NCBI GenBank assembly: GCA_029204225.1
Contig: MU831549.1
Span: forward strand, 60,001-124,000
DNA length: 64,000 nucleotides
From: Diphasiastrum complanatum
Taxonomy: Eukaryota; Streptophyta; Lycopodiopsida; Lycopodiales; Lycopodiaceae
Reading direction: 5' to 3'
Both the position numbers and the translations under genes were made by a program. The notes beneath the pieces were generated by a model that was given only the letters and a program-made list of their open reading frames with translations, was not told the DNA's origin and made no database searches. Shown piece by piece: positions 54,171 through 64,000 of this stretch (its first letter is position 1; each line of letters opens with the position of its first letter).

Positions 54171-57100
54171 GCTCTCTCTCAAAGCATGATAGCTTGATGA
54201 CTCCAAGACTGCTCCTCTGTTTCTCGAACAGACCTTTGTCTAAGGACTTTGTGAAAATGTCAGCAACCATCTCCTTCATTCCAATGAAAGTAGTCTACAA
54301 CATCTTCTTCCCGATCAGATCCCTTATCAAGTGGTACTTAATTGCAATGTGTTTTGTCCTTGAGTGAAACACAGGGTCTTTTGTTAGTTGTTTTGCAGAT
54401 GTGTTGTCCATCTACAAAACTAGAGGTTCATTCCTTGTTTTGCCCAATTCATCAAGGAACTGTTTGAGCCAAATGATTTCATTGGCCATCTTTGTTGTTG
54501 CTATGTACTCTGCTTTGTAGGATGACTGAGCCACAATGGTCTGCTTCTTGCTAACCTAGAGAATTGCTGCTCCTGATGCAATGGTGCATCTTCCTGAGAC
54601 AATTTTGTAGTCGTCCTTGAGAGATGCCCAACTAGCATCACTGTAGGAAAGCACCTGGAACCTTGCATCACGAGAATAACACAATTCAAAATCTTTCGTT
54701 AATTGAAGATATTGCAGTTGTTTTGCAATCTTCCAATGAGTGGAGCCTGGATTCGTACTGAATTGGCTCATCCTGAACACGACATAAGCAATGTCAAGAC
54801 GTGTGTTATCTGCAAGGTACATCAGTGATCCGATTAGCTTTCTGTATAGTGTCTGTTGCATCAATTATCTTTCTTCTTTAGTCTTTGGACAATCTTCATT
54901 CGTCAAGACTGTTCCTACAAGCATTGGAATTTTTGCTCCCTTGAGATTCAACATCCCAAAATCTTCTAAGGTCTTCTAGGTATATCTAGACTGATGAAGG
55001 TACAATTTACCTCCTCATAGTCCTTGTCAATCTGTAAGCCAAGATAACATCTAGCTTCTCCCAGTTCTGCAATCTCAAAATGTTTCGAGATATCATACTT
55101 CACCTCAACAATAAGCTCCTCACTCTTGCAAAGTATTAGAGTGTCATCCACATACACAGCTACAATGATGATCTTCCCATCTGTAATTCTTACATAAACA
55201 TTGGAATCAGCTATTAGTGGCTTGAATCCTAAGGATTTCAGAAATTGATCTTTCTTTTTATACCATTGTCGTGCTGATTGCTTCAGACCGTAGATACTCA
55301 TGTACATTCTGCATGCATAAGTAGGAAGTGAATTCGAGATGTAGCCTGGGGGTTGCTCCATGTAGACTTCTTCGTCTAGCTTGCCATGCAAGAAGGCTGT
55401 CTTCTCGTCCACGATGTGAATCCTAAGATCATAAGCAGCTGCATATGCAAACAATAAACGTAGAGACGAATGTTTCACGATAGGAGAGAAGGTCTCAGCA
55501 TAATCAATACCATATCTTTGAGAAAATCCCTTCGCTACAAGTCTTGCTTTATACTTTGAGATATCTCCATCCGGTCCATACTTCAACTTGTATACCCACT
55601 TGCATTTTACAGTCTTTCGCTTATCTGGTAATGGCTGCAACGTCCATACCTGATTTTTCCTCAGGGATTCCATCTCCTCATTCATGGCTTGGATCCATTT
55701 GTCCTTCTCTGGACATTCAATGCTTCCTCGAATGTCTATGGTTCACCACTGAATCCACAAAACTCTTCTAACGTAGAAGCTGAGCTGTCTGGCACAAATC
55801 TTGCTGGCACTCTGTGTTCTCTTGTCGATCTTCTAGGAGATCTTCTTGGAACTGCAATATTCTTGCCTTTATCTGCTCTGCTAGGTCCGGAACCATTTCG
55901 GTTTACAGGTATTGTAGCAGTAGGCTGGCTTGCGAGTATTTCTTTGTCGGATTCATCACTCAAATGAGGTGCAACTCGAACATCTTCGTCTGAGTGTCTA
56001 TCCTCAGCTCCCTTTGTCACAGTTGGTAGATCATAGTACTATCTTCCAAGACTTCATAATTGACAGGATTATCGTTGGCCATTGTTCTGCTCTCATCAAA
56101 TTTAACATCTTTGATTGTCTTCACTGCGTTTGTCTCTGGCATATAGACTCTATAGTATGACGAATTATTGTCATATCCTACAAGATATCCTTGTTCTGCT
56201 TTCTTATCAAGCTTCTTTCAAAGCTTGTCAGGAACATGTGCATATGTTGCACAGCCAAAGATTCGAATGTGAGTCAGATTGGGTTTTCTACCCCGCCATA
56301 ACTTGTGTGGTGTTGTGTGAGGTACACCAGATTTTCCTGTCCTGTTCTGAATGTAAGCAACTATAGCTACTAGTTTAGCCCATAGCACTCTTGAAGCCTT
56401 CGAATAGGCCATCATGCACCTAGTAGCTTCCATTAGAGTCCTGTTCTTTCTGCAACACCGTTGTGCTGCGATGTGTAAGATGCAGTTTTTCTCTGAATGA
56501 TTTCACAATCATTGCAGAAGTCAGTGAATCAATTTGAGATGTATTCTCCACCTCGATCTATTTTGATCTGCTTCACCTTCCTTCCTGTGCATCTTTCTGC
56601 CCAATTCACATACTCTGTGAATTTGTCGAATGCTTCTGATTTGTTGTAAATAAAATAGACTATGGCAAACTTATTGTAATCATCAATAAAGGTAATATAA
56701 TATTTTGAGCCTCCTATTGAGATCATGTTGAAAGATCCACAGATGTCAGAATGCACTAACTCCAAAATCTTGGTTGTTGTAGGAGTCCTTGACAAAAGGA
56801 GTACGTGACATCTTACCCTTCAAACATGCATCACAAGTCATCGAACTGGTTGCATTCAAGATACTCACCCTTGTGATTGCTCCATGATGGCTTGCTTGAT
56901 ATAGTGCCATTGAATTCATATGGCATAGTCTCCTATGTCATAGAGTATCTGATGAATCATCATGAGTATAATGCATTTGATCTGCAGGTAGGCGTACCTT
57001 CAAGTGATACAGGTTGCCTTTTCTTCTACCTTGAGTGATCAGTGTACTGGTACTTGCATCAACAACGTTGCATGTTTTGTCTGAGAAAGTTACACGCATT

Positions 57101-57361
57101 CTTGCTTCAGCTATTCTTGCCACTGATAGCAAGTCCTGCTGCAGTGTAGGCACGAACAGAACATCTTTGAGTTGTCTGTCTCTGTCGTTTGTGTTGAGCC
57201 ATAGTGAAGCAATACCATTCACTTGATGCTTTGATCCATCTCCAAGAACGATAAATCTTGATGGATCTGCACGACATGATTCGTCTTAATGTAACAAAGT
57301 GTGAGGTAGCTCCTGAATCAAGGATTACCTCCTGTGTGTCAGGTGTTGATACTGCACACAT
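54171..57361 (-). pseudogene. Copia pol: protease, integrase, RT and RNase H
   Basis: Protease at 57107-57361 (VILDSGATSHFVTL, active-site DSG kept). After a frameshift 56938-57222 reads LFVPTLQQDLLSVARIAEAR. Integrase: MTCDACLKGKMSRTP, LELVHSDICGSFNMISIGGS, ITFIDDYNKFAIVYF (56529-56795), then WAKLVAIVAYIQNRTGKSGV and HIRIFGCATYAHVPDKL (56218-56433). RT at 54966-55685 is long and mostly intact: KARLVAKGFSQRYGIDYAET, HIVDEKTAFLHGKLDEEVYM, YGLKQSARQWYKKKDQFLKS, VAVYVDDTLILCKS. RNase H starts at 54556-54864 (YRKLIGSLMYLADNTRLDIA, SYSDASWASLKDDYKIVSG) and continues in a shifted frame to ADIFTKSLDKGLFEKQ near 54225. At least five frame breaks. Confidence 0.92.
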
Positions 57362-57603
57362 GTCTGCACAAATTTAGGTGGTTGAATTATCGTGATTCTG
57401 ATCTTGATCCTACTTTCGATCTGACTCCCTCATAGGCTTGAATTGTTTTTCTGTCTTTTCCTTGTTGCTGTAGAGAGCTTGGTTAGAAGCATCCTTTTAA
57501 TCAAGGTGCTTTTGAGTTTCGACTTCTTCTCGAATCTTGACAACTATCTTTTCAAGTGTCATTATAGGATTCTTTGCTAGCAGCATCTCTAGAAGGATCT
57601 TGG

Positions 57604-58083
57604 TCAGGCTCTCAATAGATAAGTGAGTTGCTTCTCTGTTGATACTGCATTTTCTGCACCAGAATTTTGTAGTGAAAGGAATAGATCCTTCATCTTCCTA
57701 ATAAAGGAAGTGAGGTCTTTAAGTTGATCTTCGAGCAACATTATCTGACTACGTGATTTCGTATGAAATCTTGTGAGTAGAGTATCCCACATTTCTTTTG
57801 CTTTAGAGAGTGTAGCTAGGTCAAGAGTCAAGCTATCCTCGATGGATGATAATAACATGGCTACTGCCTTGTCATTCTTCTCCCTCCATTCGCGTAGCTC
57901 CTTGCCTATAGTTGTAGGCATCTCCTCCGTGCCATCTACCCAGGGAAATAATCCCTCTCCTTTTAGTATCAGCGAGGTCTTAACCTTCCATGCTACAAAG
58001 TTAGATCCTGATGAATCGAGGACTATACAGATCTTGGATTGTATGTTGCTTATGGAAGCCATTGCTATGAATTGTGTTCTCAC
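57604..58083 (-). pseudogene. Copia gag, 159-codon frame
   Basis: MASISNIQSKICIVLDSSGS, NFVAWKVKTSLILKGEGLFP and EMWDTLLTRFHTKSRSQIML fit the UBN2-type copia gag, about the first 150 residues. No zinc knuckle follows before the protease; the region 57361-57604 has stops. The start at 58059 (MASIS) is as plausible as 58083. Confidence 0.85.
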
Positions 58084-58170
58084 TTGTTAATGGTTCTTTG
58101 TTTGAATGCTTAGCCTCCTGAATCTGATAGCTTTTCGACTATGTCAGACTATGATAGGCTCTGGTACCAC

Positions 58171-59254
58171 TGATGGAAAGTGCAAAATGAAATTCTAGTA
58201 AAATTCTAGTGACGAACTGATGGGAGTCTCTCGCATGATTCGCGAAATTTTCGCGAAACTATTCTGATCACGAATAATTTCTACTCGAGAAGAATTCACG
58301 AAAAGATCAATCAAGCTCTGTAACGAAACGAAACGAAACGAGACAAGACGAAATGAAGCAAAACGAAATGAAACTTGAATGAGCTCTGAAATTGATTTAT
58401 GCTGAAAGCCAAGTGATCGCGAAGCGAAACGAAATGAAACACGAAGCGAAAATATTCGCGAACAAAATCAGTTCGTGTGGAATTCAAATATAATTGCTGG
58501 TCACTGCCGACTATATCATTCCTACAATCCTCCAGAATGTAGACAGACCATGCTAATCTATGTTATAGATTAATATAGCATTCAACAAAATTAAACCAGT
58601 GTGCAAAATTGAATAAACAAGTAAATGAGATACATGAATAATAGCAGACCAATATTCATTCAAGATCATATAATTATTCAAAATAATATGCGCATAACAG
58701 CTACAATACTATCTATTGATCTTCTGATTTCAAGCACTATGTGACAGATCCACACAGTGCTTTGGCATGAGAGAAATACAATTATCCCACGAGTAGTGTC
58801 TCGCTTATTAGCGGACTTCTGGATCTGCTGATCCTCTTACAAAATTGTCTCGCTCACAAGCGGACATGTATTCTCTATATTTATTTCATCTAACTGTTTT
58901 ATGCATCATGTAGAATGTATATAGTTCGCGAACTTTTTCGTGTCGCGTCGAGAAACTTCCCTAATCAGAAAGATTAAACATCTATAACTAATCATGGAAT
59001 ACAAGAGTGGCAGATTAGCCACATCCTAAAGTACTTTTGTCGATGTCACGATATCAAATCAAATATTTGTACCCCACGGTACTTCGTTAATCTTCTTGGT
59101 CCTTTGTGGAGCATGAATGATTTTGTGTCGCGAAACAATTTCGTGTCATGTGTCACAAAATTGTTCGCGAACATTTTGCTTCGTGTGTCTTCTGTGTCAA
59201 AATTAGGGTGGAAAGCTAGCAAAGCTTTGGCAATTGAAACATTTTGTTTCTTCA
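58171..59254 (-). repeat. 5' LTR of the complete copia (1,084 bp)
   Basis: Full-length LTR. Perfect TTCGCGAA palindromes are at 58239-58246, 58250-58257, 58455-58462, 58925-58932 and 59164-59171; an (ACGAA)n-like pentamer tract lies at about 58322-58375. Confidence 0.92.
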
Positions 59255-59259
59255 GACAT

Positions 59260-60918
59260 AGCTTTAAAAAATAGCTCGTTTAGGCTTAAAAAGTCATTTT
59301 TTAAATGCAAAATGAAGGTAATGCCACACTCTAGACCTTGTCACAATGTAGCCTAGCCACCTACTTTAGGTCTTACAAGCACCAAATTTGGCTTTAAACG
59401 GCCTTTAGAGCTACAAAAAATGCTAAATTTGGAATTATCGGGCGTTACTAGCTCCATTCGAAAGAATGGTGGAAATTCCATGTGAAATGGAGCTTCTTCC
59501 TGATAAATAATGCTCCTCAATTTTATTGACTAGACCTTACCAACCAGCTGCTATAAAAAAAATATGGTCAAAATTGAAGCCAATTTGACTAAGAAAATTC
59601 CTTTTTAGTGAGAGCTATTGGCAAAAGGAGAAAAGTGAACTAAAATGTCTTTCTAAAGTTTTTCAATGAAGAATGGCCAATTCTAGACTTCAAGTTTCTT
59701 CATGCTCATTTCATTTGAGCTCGATTCTACAACCCAAATGTCTTGCAATTTCCATTGTCGATCTTGCCTTACTTGTAATCAGACGGCTATCTAAGGCTTG
59801 GCATGCCAATTTCAATTCATGCAGCCACTACACACACGGAGACAGAAAGCGTCTCTCTTTCCTCCACACACACGCGAGCCTCTAGCCTTCTCCTCTTTTT
59901 CTCCTTTATTATTTTTCTCAACTATGGCTAATCTATTTTGACATAGATCTCACTCGTCTCTCCACAACCCTCTTCCACAAAGCTCTGTGACGATATTGAG
60001 GTGCCTTCCTAAGCGATCACAATTTCATAAACAATGGCCTACACCGAAATATCTTCACTTTTGCACTTGTAAACCCTAGCTCCAAACCAACTAGTCTTAT
60101 TAAGCCTTCTTTTGAGATTCTCTTGTAGATGCTCACTTGATGGAGATGATCACTTGATGAGGTGCCCTCCTAAAGCGACTTACAATTTCATAAACAATCA
60201 CCTACACCGAAATATTTTCACTTTTGTGTCGGGATTCAGGACGTCTATCTCGATTGTGAATAATGTCGATGGAGTCGGATGTCCTCGATAGTTCAATGAT
60301 AGTCGATAGAGTCGGCCTTTCTTCGACAAGTCAACCTTGTTCGACAAGTCGGTTGCATGTCTTCGGTAATAGAGCATTTATGTAGAGTGTGCGACAATGC
60401 ATGTAAAACTGCAGCAATGTGAATGGAACTAGATTAACATGGGATTTAGGAGAGTAGAGGAAAAATCCAACATTTTGCACCTGTAAACCCTAGCTCCAAA
60501 CCAACTAACCTTCTTGGATATTTATTAGCCTTATTCTGAGATCTCTCTTGTAGATGCTCACTATATGGAGGTCGCCTTGCTACTGGGTGCTTGTTGGAAC
60601 TGACTGTATCGAATTTGATGTGGTATCAATTACAAACAAAAGCGCTTTTCTGAGAAAAAGCACTAATATCTCATGAAACTTGAAAATTTTGAAATTTTCT
60701 TAGATTTCCACCAAACTCAACCCTACAAATTGTTATGTCCTTCTCTTATTGCTCACAACAGCCCCTTTTTAGAACCAAGGGATTTCACATCTATTCCAAC
60801 TCAGTCCTATACACTACTTTGATAGCTTCCTTATAGCCTTTTTTATTCTCCAATTTTTTTTCAAAATTTGGCTATGTGGCAAATGACCTACTCCTCATCG
60901 GGGATCTGATACCACTGA
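59260..60918 (-). other. Leader of the older copia, resumed after the insertion; primer site at 60906-60917
   Basis: Matches 37741-38760 of the paralogous block, so the older element had a long noncoding leader. A partial tandem duplication (about 59990-60160 and 60161 onward) is present only here. At the right end GATCTGATACCA is a near-standard primer site (TGGTATCAGATC on the minus strand), followed by an LTR edge TGATAGAAT at 60919. Confidence 0.6.
60227..60472. mobile_element. 246-bp solo LTR with TTTTG target duplication
   Basis: Starts TGTCGGGATTC and ends AATCCAACA, with TTTTG at 60222-60226 and 60473-60477. The paralogous site at about 38506-38520 reads straight through CACTTTTGCACTT without it. 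Rich in GTCGA/GTCGG motifs. Could also be a short nonautonomous (TRIM-size) LTR. Confidence 0.8.
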
Positions 60919-61610
60919 TAGAATAAATTAAAAATGCAAATATGCTACACAATTTCATAAGCTATCAAGCACAATAGATGATAAGAAAACACTTAAGTCA
61001 CACCTCACAAAGCATTCCAACGTCATAGAGGACTCAAGATTGTTGGATTTAAAAGTTACAGAGTTTCTTTTTGTTTTTTACCGTGCACACACATCTCCGT
61101 GATGAGACTAGTATGGTCATGCATGTATCTCGTACTGGCACATGTGTTGGAACTTGGTCTAGTCAGTGGCAGCCCTAAGAAGAAACTAATACTATGTTAC
61201 AATAGTGAGAAAAAGTGACTCTAGCTGGTTGGCCATTTTTATGTTTAGGACTTGGCATCGTAGTGTCAACACACTTGGAAAGTGATGATAATTATACCTA
61301 TCAAGGATATAATACTAATACTTGATCTCATGTATAGTCATAAGCCGACACACCGCTCAAAAAACTAGTACAATCCTCTGGGCCTGACATTGAACAAAAT
61401 AACAATCGAAACAAAAAATCAATGAAATGCTAGTAGAAGAAGAAGAACCTGATACCCAAGTTTCTTTATCCATAAGGGCACATAGGGACGACCTTGTTAC
61501 ACAAGACAAATTTCTAGTTTGGAGCTACTATCTTTGGATATCATGAGCCAATGTCATATTAAGTTATTAACCGATGACAGTGTGCACAACGGACACACAT
61601 TGTTCGTTAC
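60919..61610 (-). mobile_element. LTR-like DNA of the older copia; right end unclear
   Basis: Begins TGATAGAATAAATTAAAAATGC beside the primer site. 61240-61600 is paralogous to 38840-39200 (TTGGCATC.TAGTGTCAACAC). No gene. Confidence 0.5.
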
Positions 61611-62073
61611 TTAGTTAGATCTCCCTTGAGCTTTGAATTGAGTGCTTTTATGATTGGAACAAAGAATCAATAAAATGCTAATAAAAAAAAAACTTCATAC
61701 ACTCTTATGTACTCATATGGGCATATGACAACTCACCCAAGGTGACGATATCATCACACAAGATGGAATGATGGATTACACAAGATGTAGTTGGAGGGTG
61801 CTTTTCGGGGGGTGGGGGGTGATAGTCCTTGCCATTTGAGCGTGGATGAATGGGAATGGAGTGCATAAGTGTGACTACCATTTTAGTATGTGAATAAGTG
61901 AATCTCTAGGAACTAGAAATTCTGAATTTCCCATGAATATAAGCACATGAATGCCAATGTCACACAATATCATGCACACAAAATACCAAATATCCCATAA
62001 TGTAGCCAACAAAGGGCGATGGGCTCAATTGGTTGGGGCCCCATTGAGACAACATGACGAAATGGACAACAAC
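61610..62073. other. No gene seen
   Basis: Corresponds in position to the copia 39210-41360 of the other paralogous block and lacks it. Contains a G-rich run CGGGGGGTGGGGGGTG near 61806. Confidence 0.5.
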
Positions 62074-62880
62074 TAGTTTTCACTCTCTTTCATTCATGAA
62101 ATCAACAAAGAGATGAAAGAGTTGATCCAGTACCGACTCAGACAGAAAGCTCTACCTACACTTGAGTCTCCTAGCAACAAAAAAAGTCCGCACACCTAGT
62201 GCCTTTTCATAGTGTAACTTGTAATTTGTACAAGGAAGAACATAATATATAAAAAATATAAGTCAATGATACGTATCTACCTTTGCAAATGGAGGCTGAA
62301 CAAGGAAAATTTGTGAAATACCACAAGCTCTATTGAAGAAGTGGTTCTTGTCATAGAGAATTCAAGTATTGTAGACTAGGTCATGATTATTTGAGATTTC
62401 ACCCACAAAGCTTGTAGAAGGTGCAATTATAACATTGGGTTGATTGATGAAGGTAAAATAGCCAACTTGGCCCGAGTCTTCACCAACCTTGGCTCTTCTT
62501 AAGCACATTTGGAACTCTTCCCATATGCGTTTTAATCTTTTTGGCCTTTCTTAAGCAAGATTGTGTGCTCCCATAGTGATAGATGACATCACTCTTGTTC
62601 ACATTTAAATGCTTACAAGTTGCAAATCCTTTGTGGAGTTATCATCCCTTTTTTGCAAACAACAATACATATTGTGGTGCAAATTAACTACATGATGAAC
62701 AAGCTCAAATTATCAAATAGAAAGAAAATGACTCCATTTGATTCCAAACATGTGACCTTCCATAGGAAAGTCCAATTGCTCCATAACAAAATGTATGTGC
62801 CTCTTTCACTACTTTTAGAACTCCTGACCCTGGGATTTGATAGTGATTTCTACTAGTAATTAGAAGCAAAAGCATATTGA
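62074..62880. repeat. Copy B of the unidentified ~0.9 kb repeat
   Basis: Paralogue of 41366-42300 in the same orientation, with small indels; no convincing coding frame. Confidence 0.75.
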
Positions 62881-64000
62881 TGCCAGATATTTTGAGCAAC
62901 TTTTTCCAGACATGTCACCCATTCACAAGCTGAATCACTTAGATAACAAAATAAATGCTGCTCTTTAATTGTCTTTAGAAAGCCTAACCCTAGGGTCGAC
63001 AACCATTGCTTTAATTGATGAAAAGCATTAGAAAATCAATTCTTGACATTTAGTTCTATCACCTCTTCAAAGCCCCAACAAGACAAACATACTGTTAAAA
63101 ACATAACAAAACACTGCTACAAATGCTAACGTAGATGAACTTAAAACCTCATGAATCTAAGTGCTTTTTGGCCCTGCCTTGCTTTGCAAGGAGGACTTAG
63201 CATTCATGTCAAAGATTGACCTGCTTGTGTTGTGGTTTATATTTTGAATTTGTATTTTAAGTTTCCTGAGTAGGACACGTGGCAATTATAAATAAATTGA
63301 CTATTTTTTAGATCTTTTTTTACCTATTGCTTTTTCTTTTTTTTTTCCCTTTTTAAAATATTTATATATATTTGGTTGAGGGTGCTTATTATGTACACGT
63401 TGACACGTGGGTTTTCCTTTGATGTGGGTGTGGCCTGATGTGGCCTTCGAGTCCGAGTTCCCTCTTTAGCCACATTTCTTGCCATTTTCATGGTCTTCGC
63501 TGTCGCTGCATGCAAAGGTCTGTGAGTGATGAAGTCTTAAATGCTCCAACTTTAGTCTCAAATCTATGATCACATCTGTTAAAGATCTCACCTCAACCTC
63601 AGCTAGAGCAGCTTCCTCATCTTTAACTTTTTGTTTACCTGAGCTATGCTGGCTCATCACCCACAGATACTTTGTCGGAGCCGTTTCGGCTTGCTTTCGT
63701 GAGATCTGGAGATGCAGTTCAATCTGTTATAGTACGAATGCAGGCGAATGATGGTCGAGCCAGGAGATAGGTAGTTCCGCGAAGCTTGTTTAGCCAAGCC
63801 CCCTTTTTGTTTTAGTGAACCAGCTAAACTTCAGCCAAGCCTATGCGAAGCTTATGCAAATCTTGAGTCAAGAGTTACCCGACTTAGGAATAAGTTCCAA
63901 CTGAGGCTTCATACCTCGCGTTTCAGTCACCTGTGGCTACATTGTCTTAGCACCTGTAATCTTAGCTAGCAAAATACCGATTTCGTGAACGCGTGTCTAC
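62880..64000. other. Mostly unassigned; two G-boxes and short minus-strand open frames
   Basis: CACGTG cores lie at 63276-63281 (GACACGTGGC, with TATAAATA at 63287-63294) and 63404-63409 (GACACGTGGG). A 64-codon minus-strand frame (63466-63660) has a helical, charged stretch (VKDEEAALAEVEVRSLTDVI, DLRLKLEHLRLH); it could be a short exon or gag piece, but nothing identifies it. Confidence 0.35.

Larger units (their letters stand above)
53360..59254 (-). mobile_element. Complete Ty1/copia retrotransposon with GACAT target duplication, inactive
   Basis: 5,895 bp between GACAT at 53355-53359 and 59255-59259. LTRs start TGATGGAAAG and end TTTTCA/TTCTTCA on the plus strand. Minus-strand order: 5' LTR (58171-59254), primer site TGGTACCAGAGC (58158-58169), gag, protease, integrase, RT, RNase H, polypurine tract GAGAGAGAG (about 54171-54180), 3' LTR (53360-54170). 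Frameshifts and stops break the polyprotein at several points. The plus copia at 33477-36814 is the same family. The insertion sits in the leader of an older copia. Confidence 0.95.

Noticed and set aside
62013-62045. tRNA-like stretch GGGCTCAATTGGTTGGGG
   Set aside because: Resembles a D-arm/A box, but no anticodon arm, B box or acceptor pairing follows. Not a tRNA gene.

Overview
This window looks like nuclear DNA from a land plant: AT-rich, intergenic, and filled by nested and broken LTR retrotransposons (Ty1/copia and Ty3/gypsy) with long (CT)n, (TA)n, (TG)n and (CA)n microsatellites. I see no rRNA, tRNA, CRISPR or bacterial-type operon. The species cannot be read from the sequence. Nearly all coding matter is transposon-derived and damaged; coordinates of decayed pieces are approximate.

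Layout. 1-4490 is one arm of a ~4 kb inverted duplication whose other arm lies at 28230-32190. Each arm holds copia integrase/RT remains and, antisense to them, a small intronless gene with its own TATA box for a 110-residue single-pass membrane protein I do not recognise; a third, broken copy sits at 42914-43260. 4758-9760 holds copia LTR debris, an unrecognised decayed multi-exon gene (6061-7090), and a rearranged fragment (7785-8950) of an intron-containing, transposase-like gene. 9762-16552 is a complete but dead minus-strand chromodomain gypsy element with a GGGAG target duplication. 17126-19260 has a (CT)n tract, a copia 3' end with LTR and a gypsy gag/protease piece. 19440-21974 is the 5' end of a minus-strand element with a ~2.1 kb LTR, followed by the nearly full-length sister (22108-24038) of the transposase-like gene. 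24270-28256 contains gypsy and copia pieces.

32342-33476 is a minus gypsy gag and LTR stub fused to a plus copia body (33477-36814). 36830-42300 and 51350-62880 are paralogous direct copies of one stretch (minus copia remains plus leader/LTR and an unidentified repeat), each carrying different later insertions. The second copy was invaded by a full copia element (53360-59254, TSD GACAT) immediately upstream of the older element's gag start, and by a 246-bp solo LTR (60227-60472, TSD TTTTG). 44424-45492 is a dense microsatellite field, 45822-48005 a second 2.1 kb LTR, 48466-50044 a copia LTR carrying a minisatellite, and 50190-51030 a remarkable island of GACGTC palindromes.

The best candidates for something undescribed are (i) the small membrane-protein gene found in three contexts with a shared promoter, (ii) the intron-bearing transposase-like family, (iii) the GACGTC array with an exact 13-bp register, and (iv) copia LTRs loaded with TTCGCGAA, a heat-shock-element-like palindrome. 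Functions given for these are inference.
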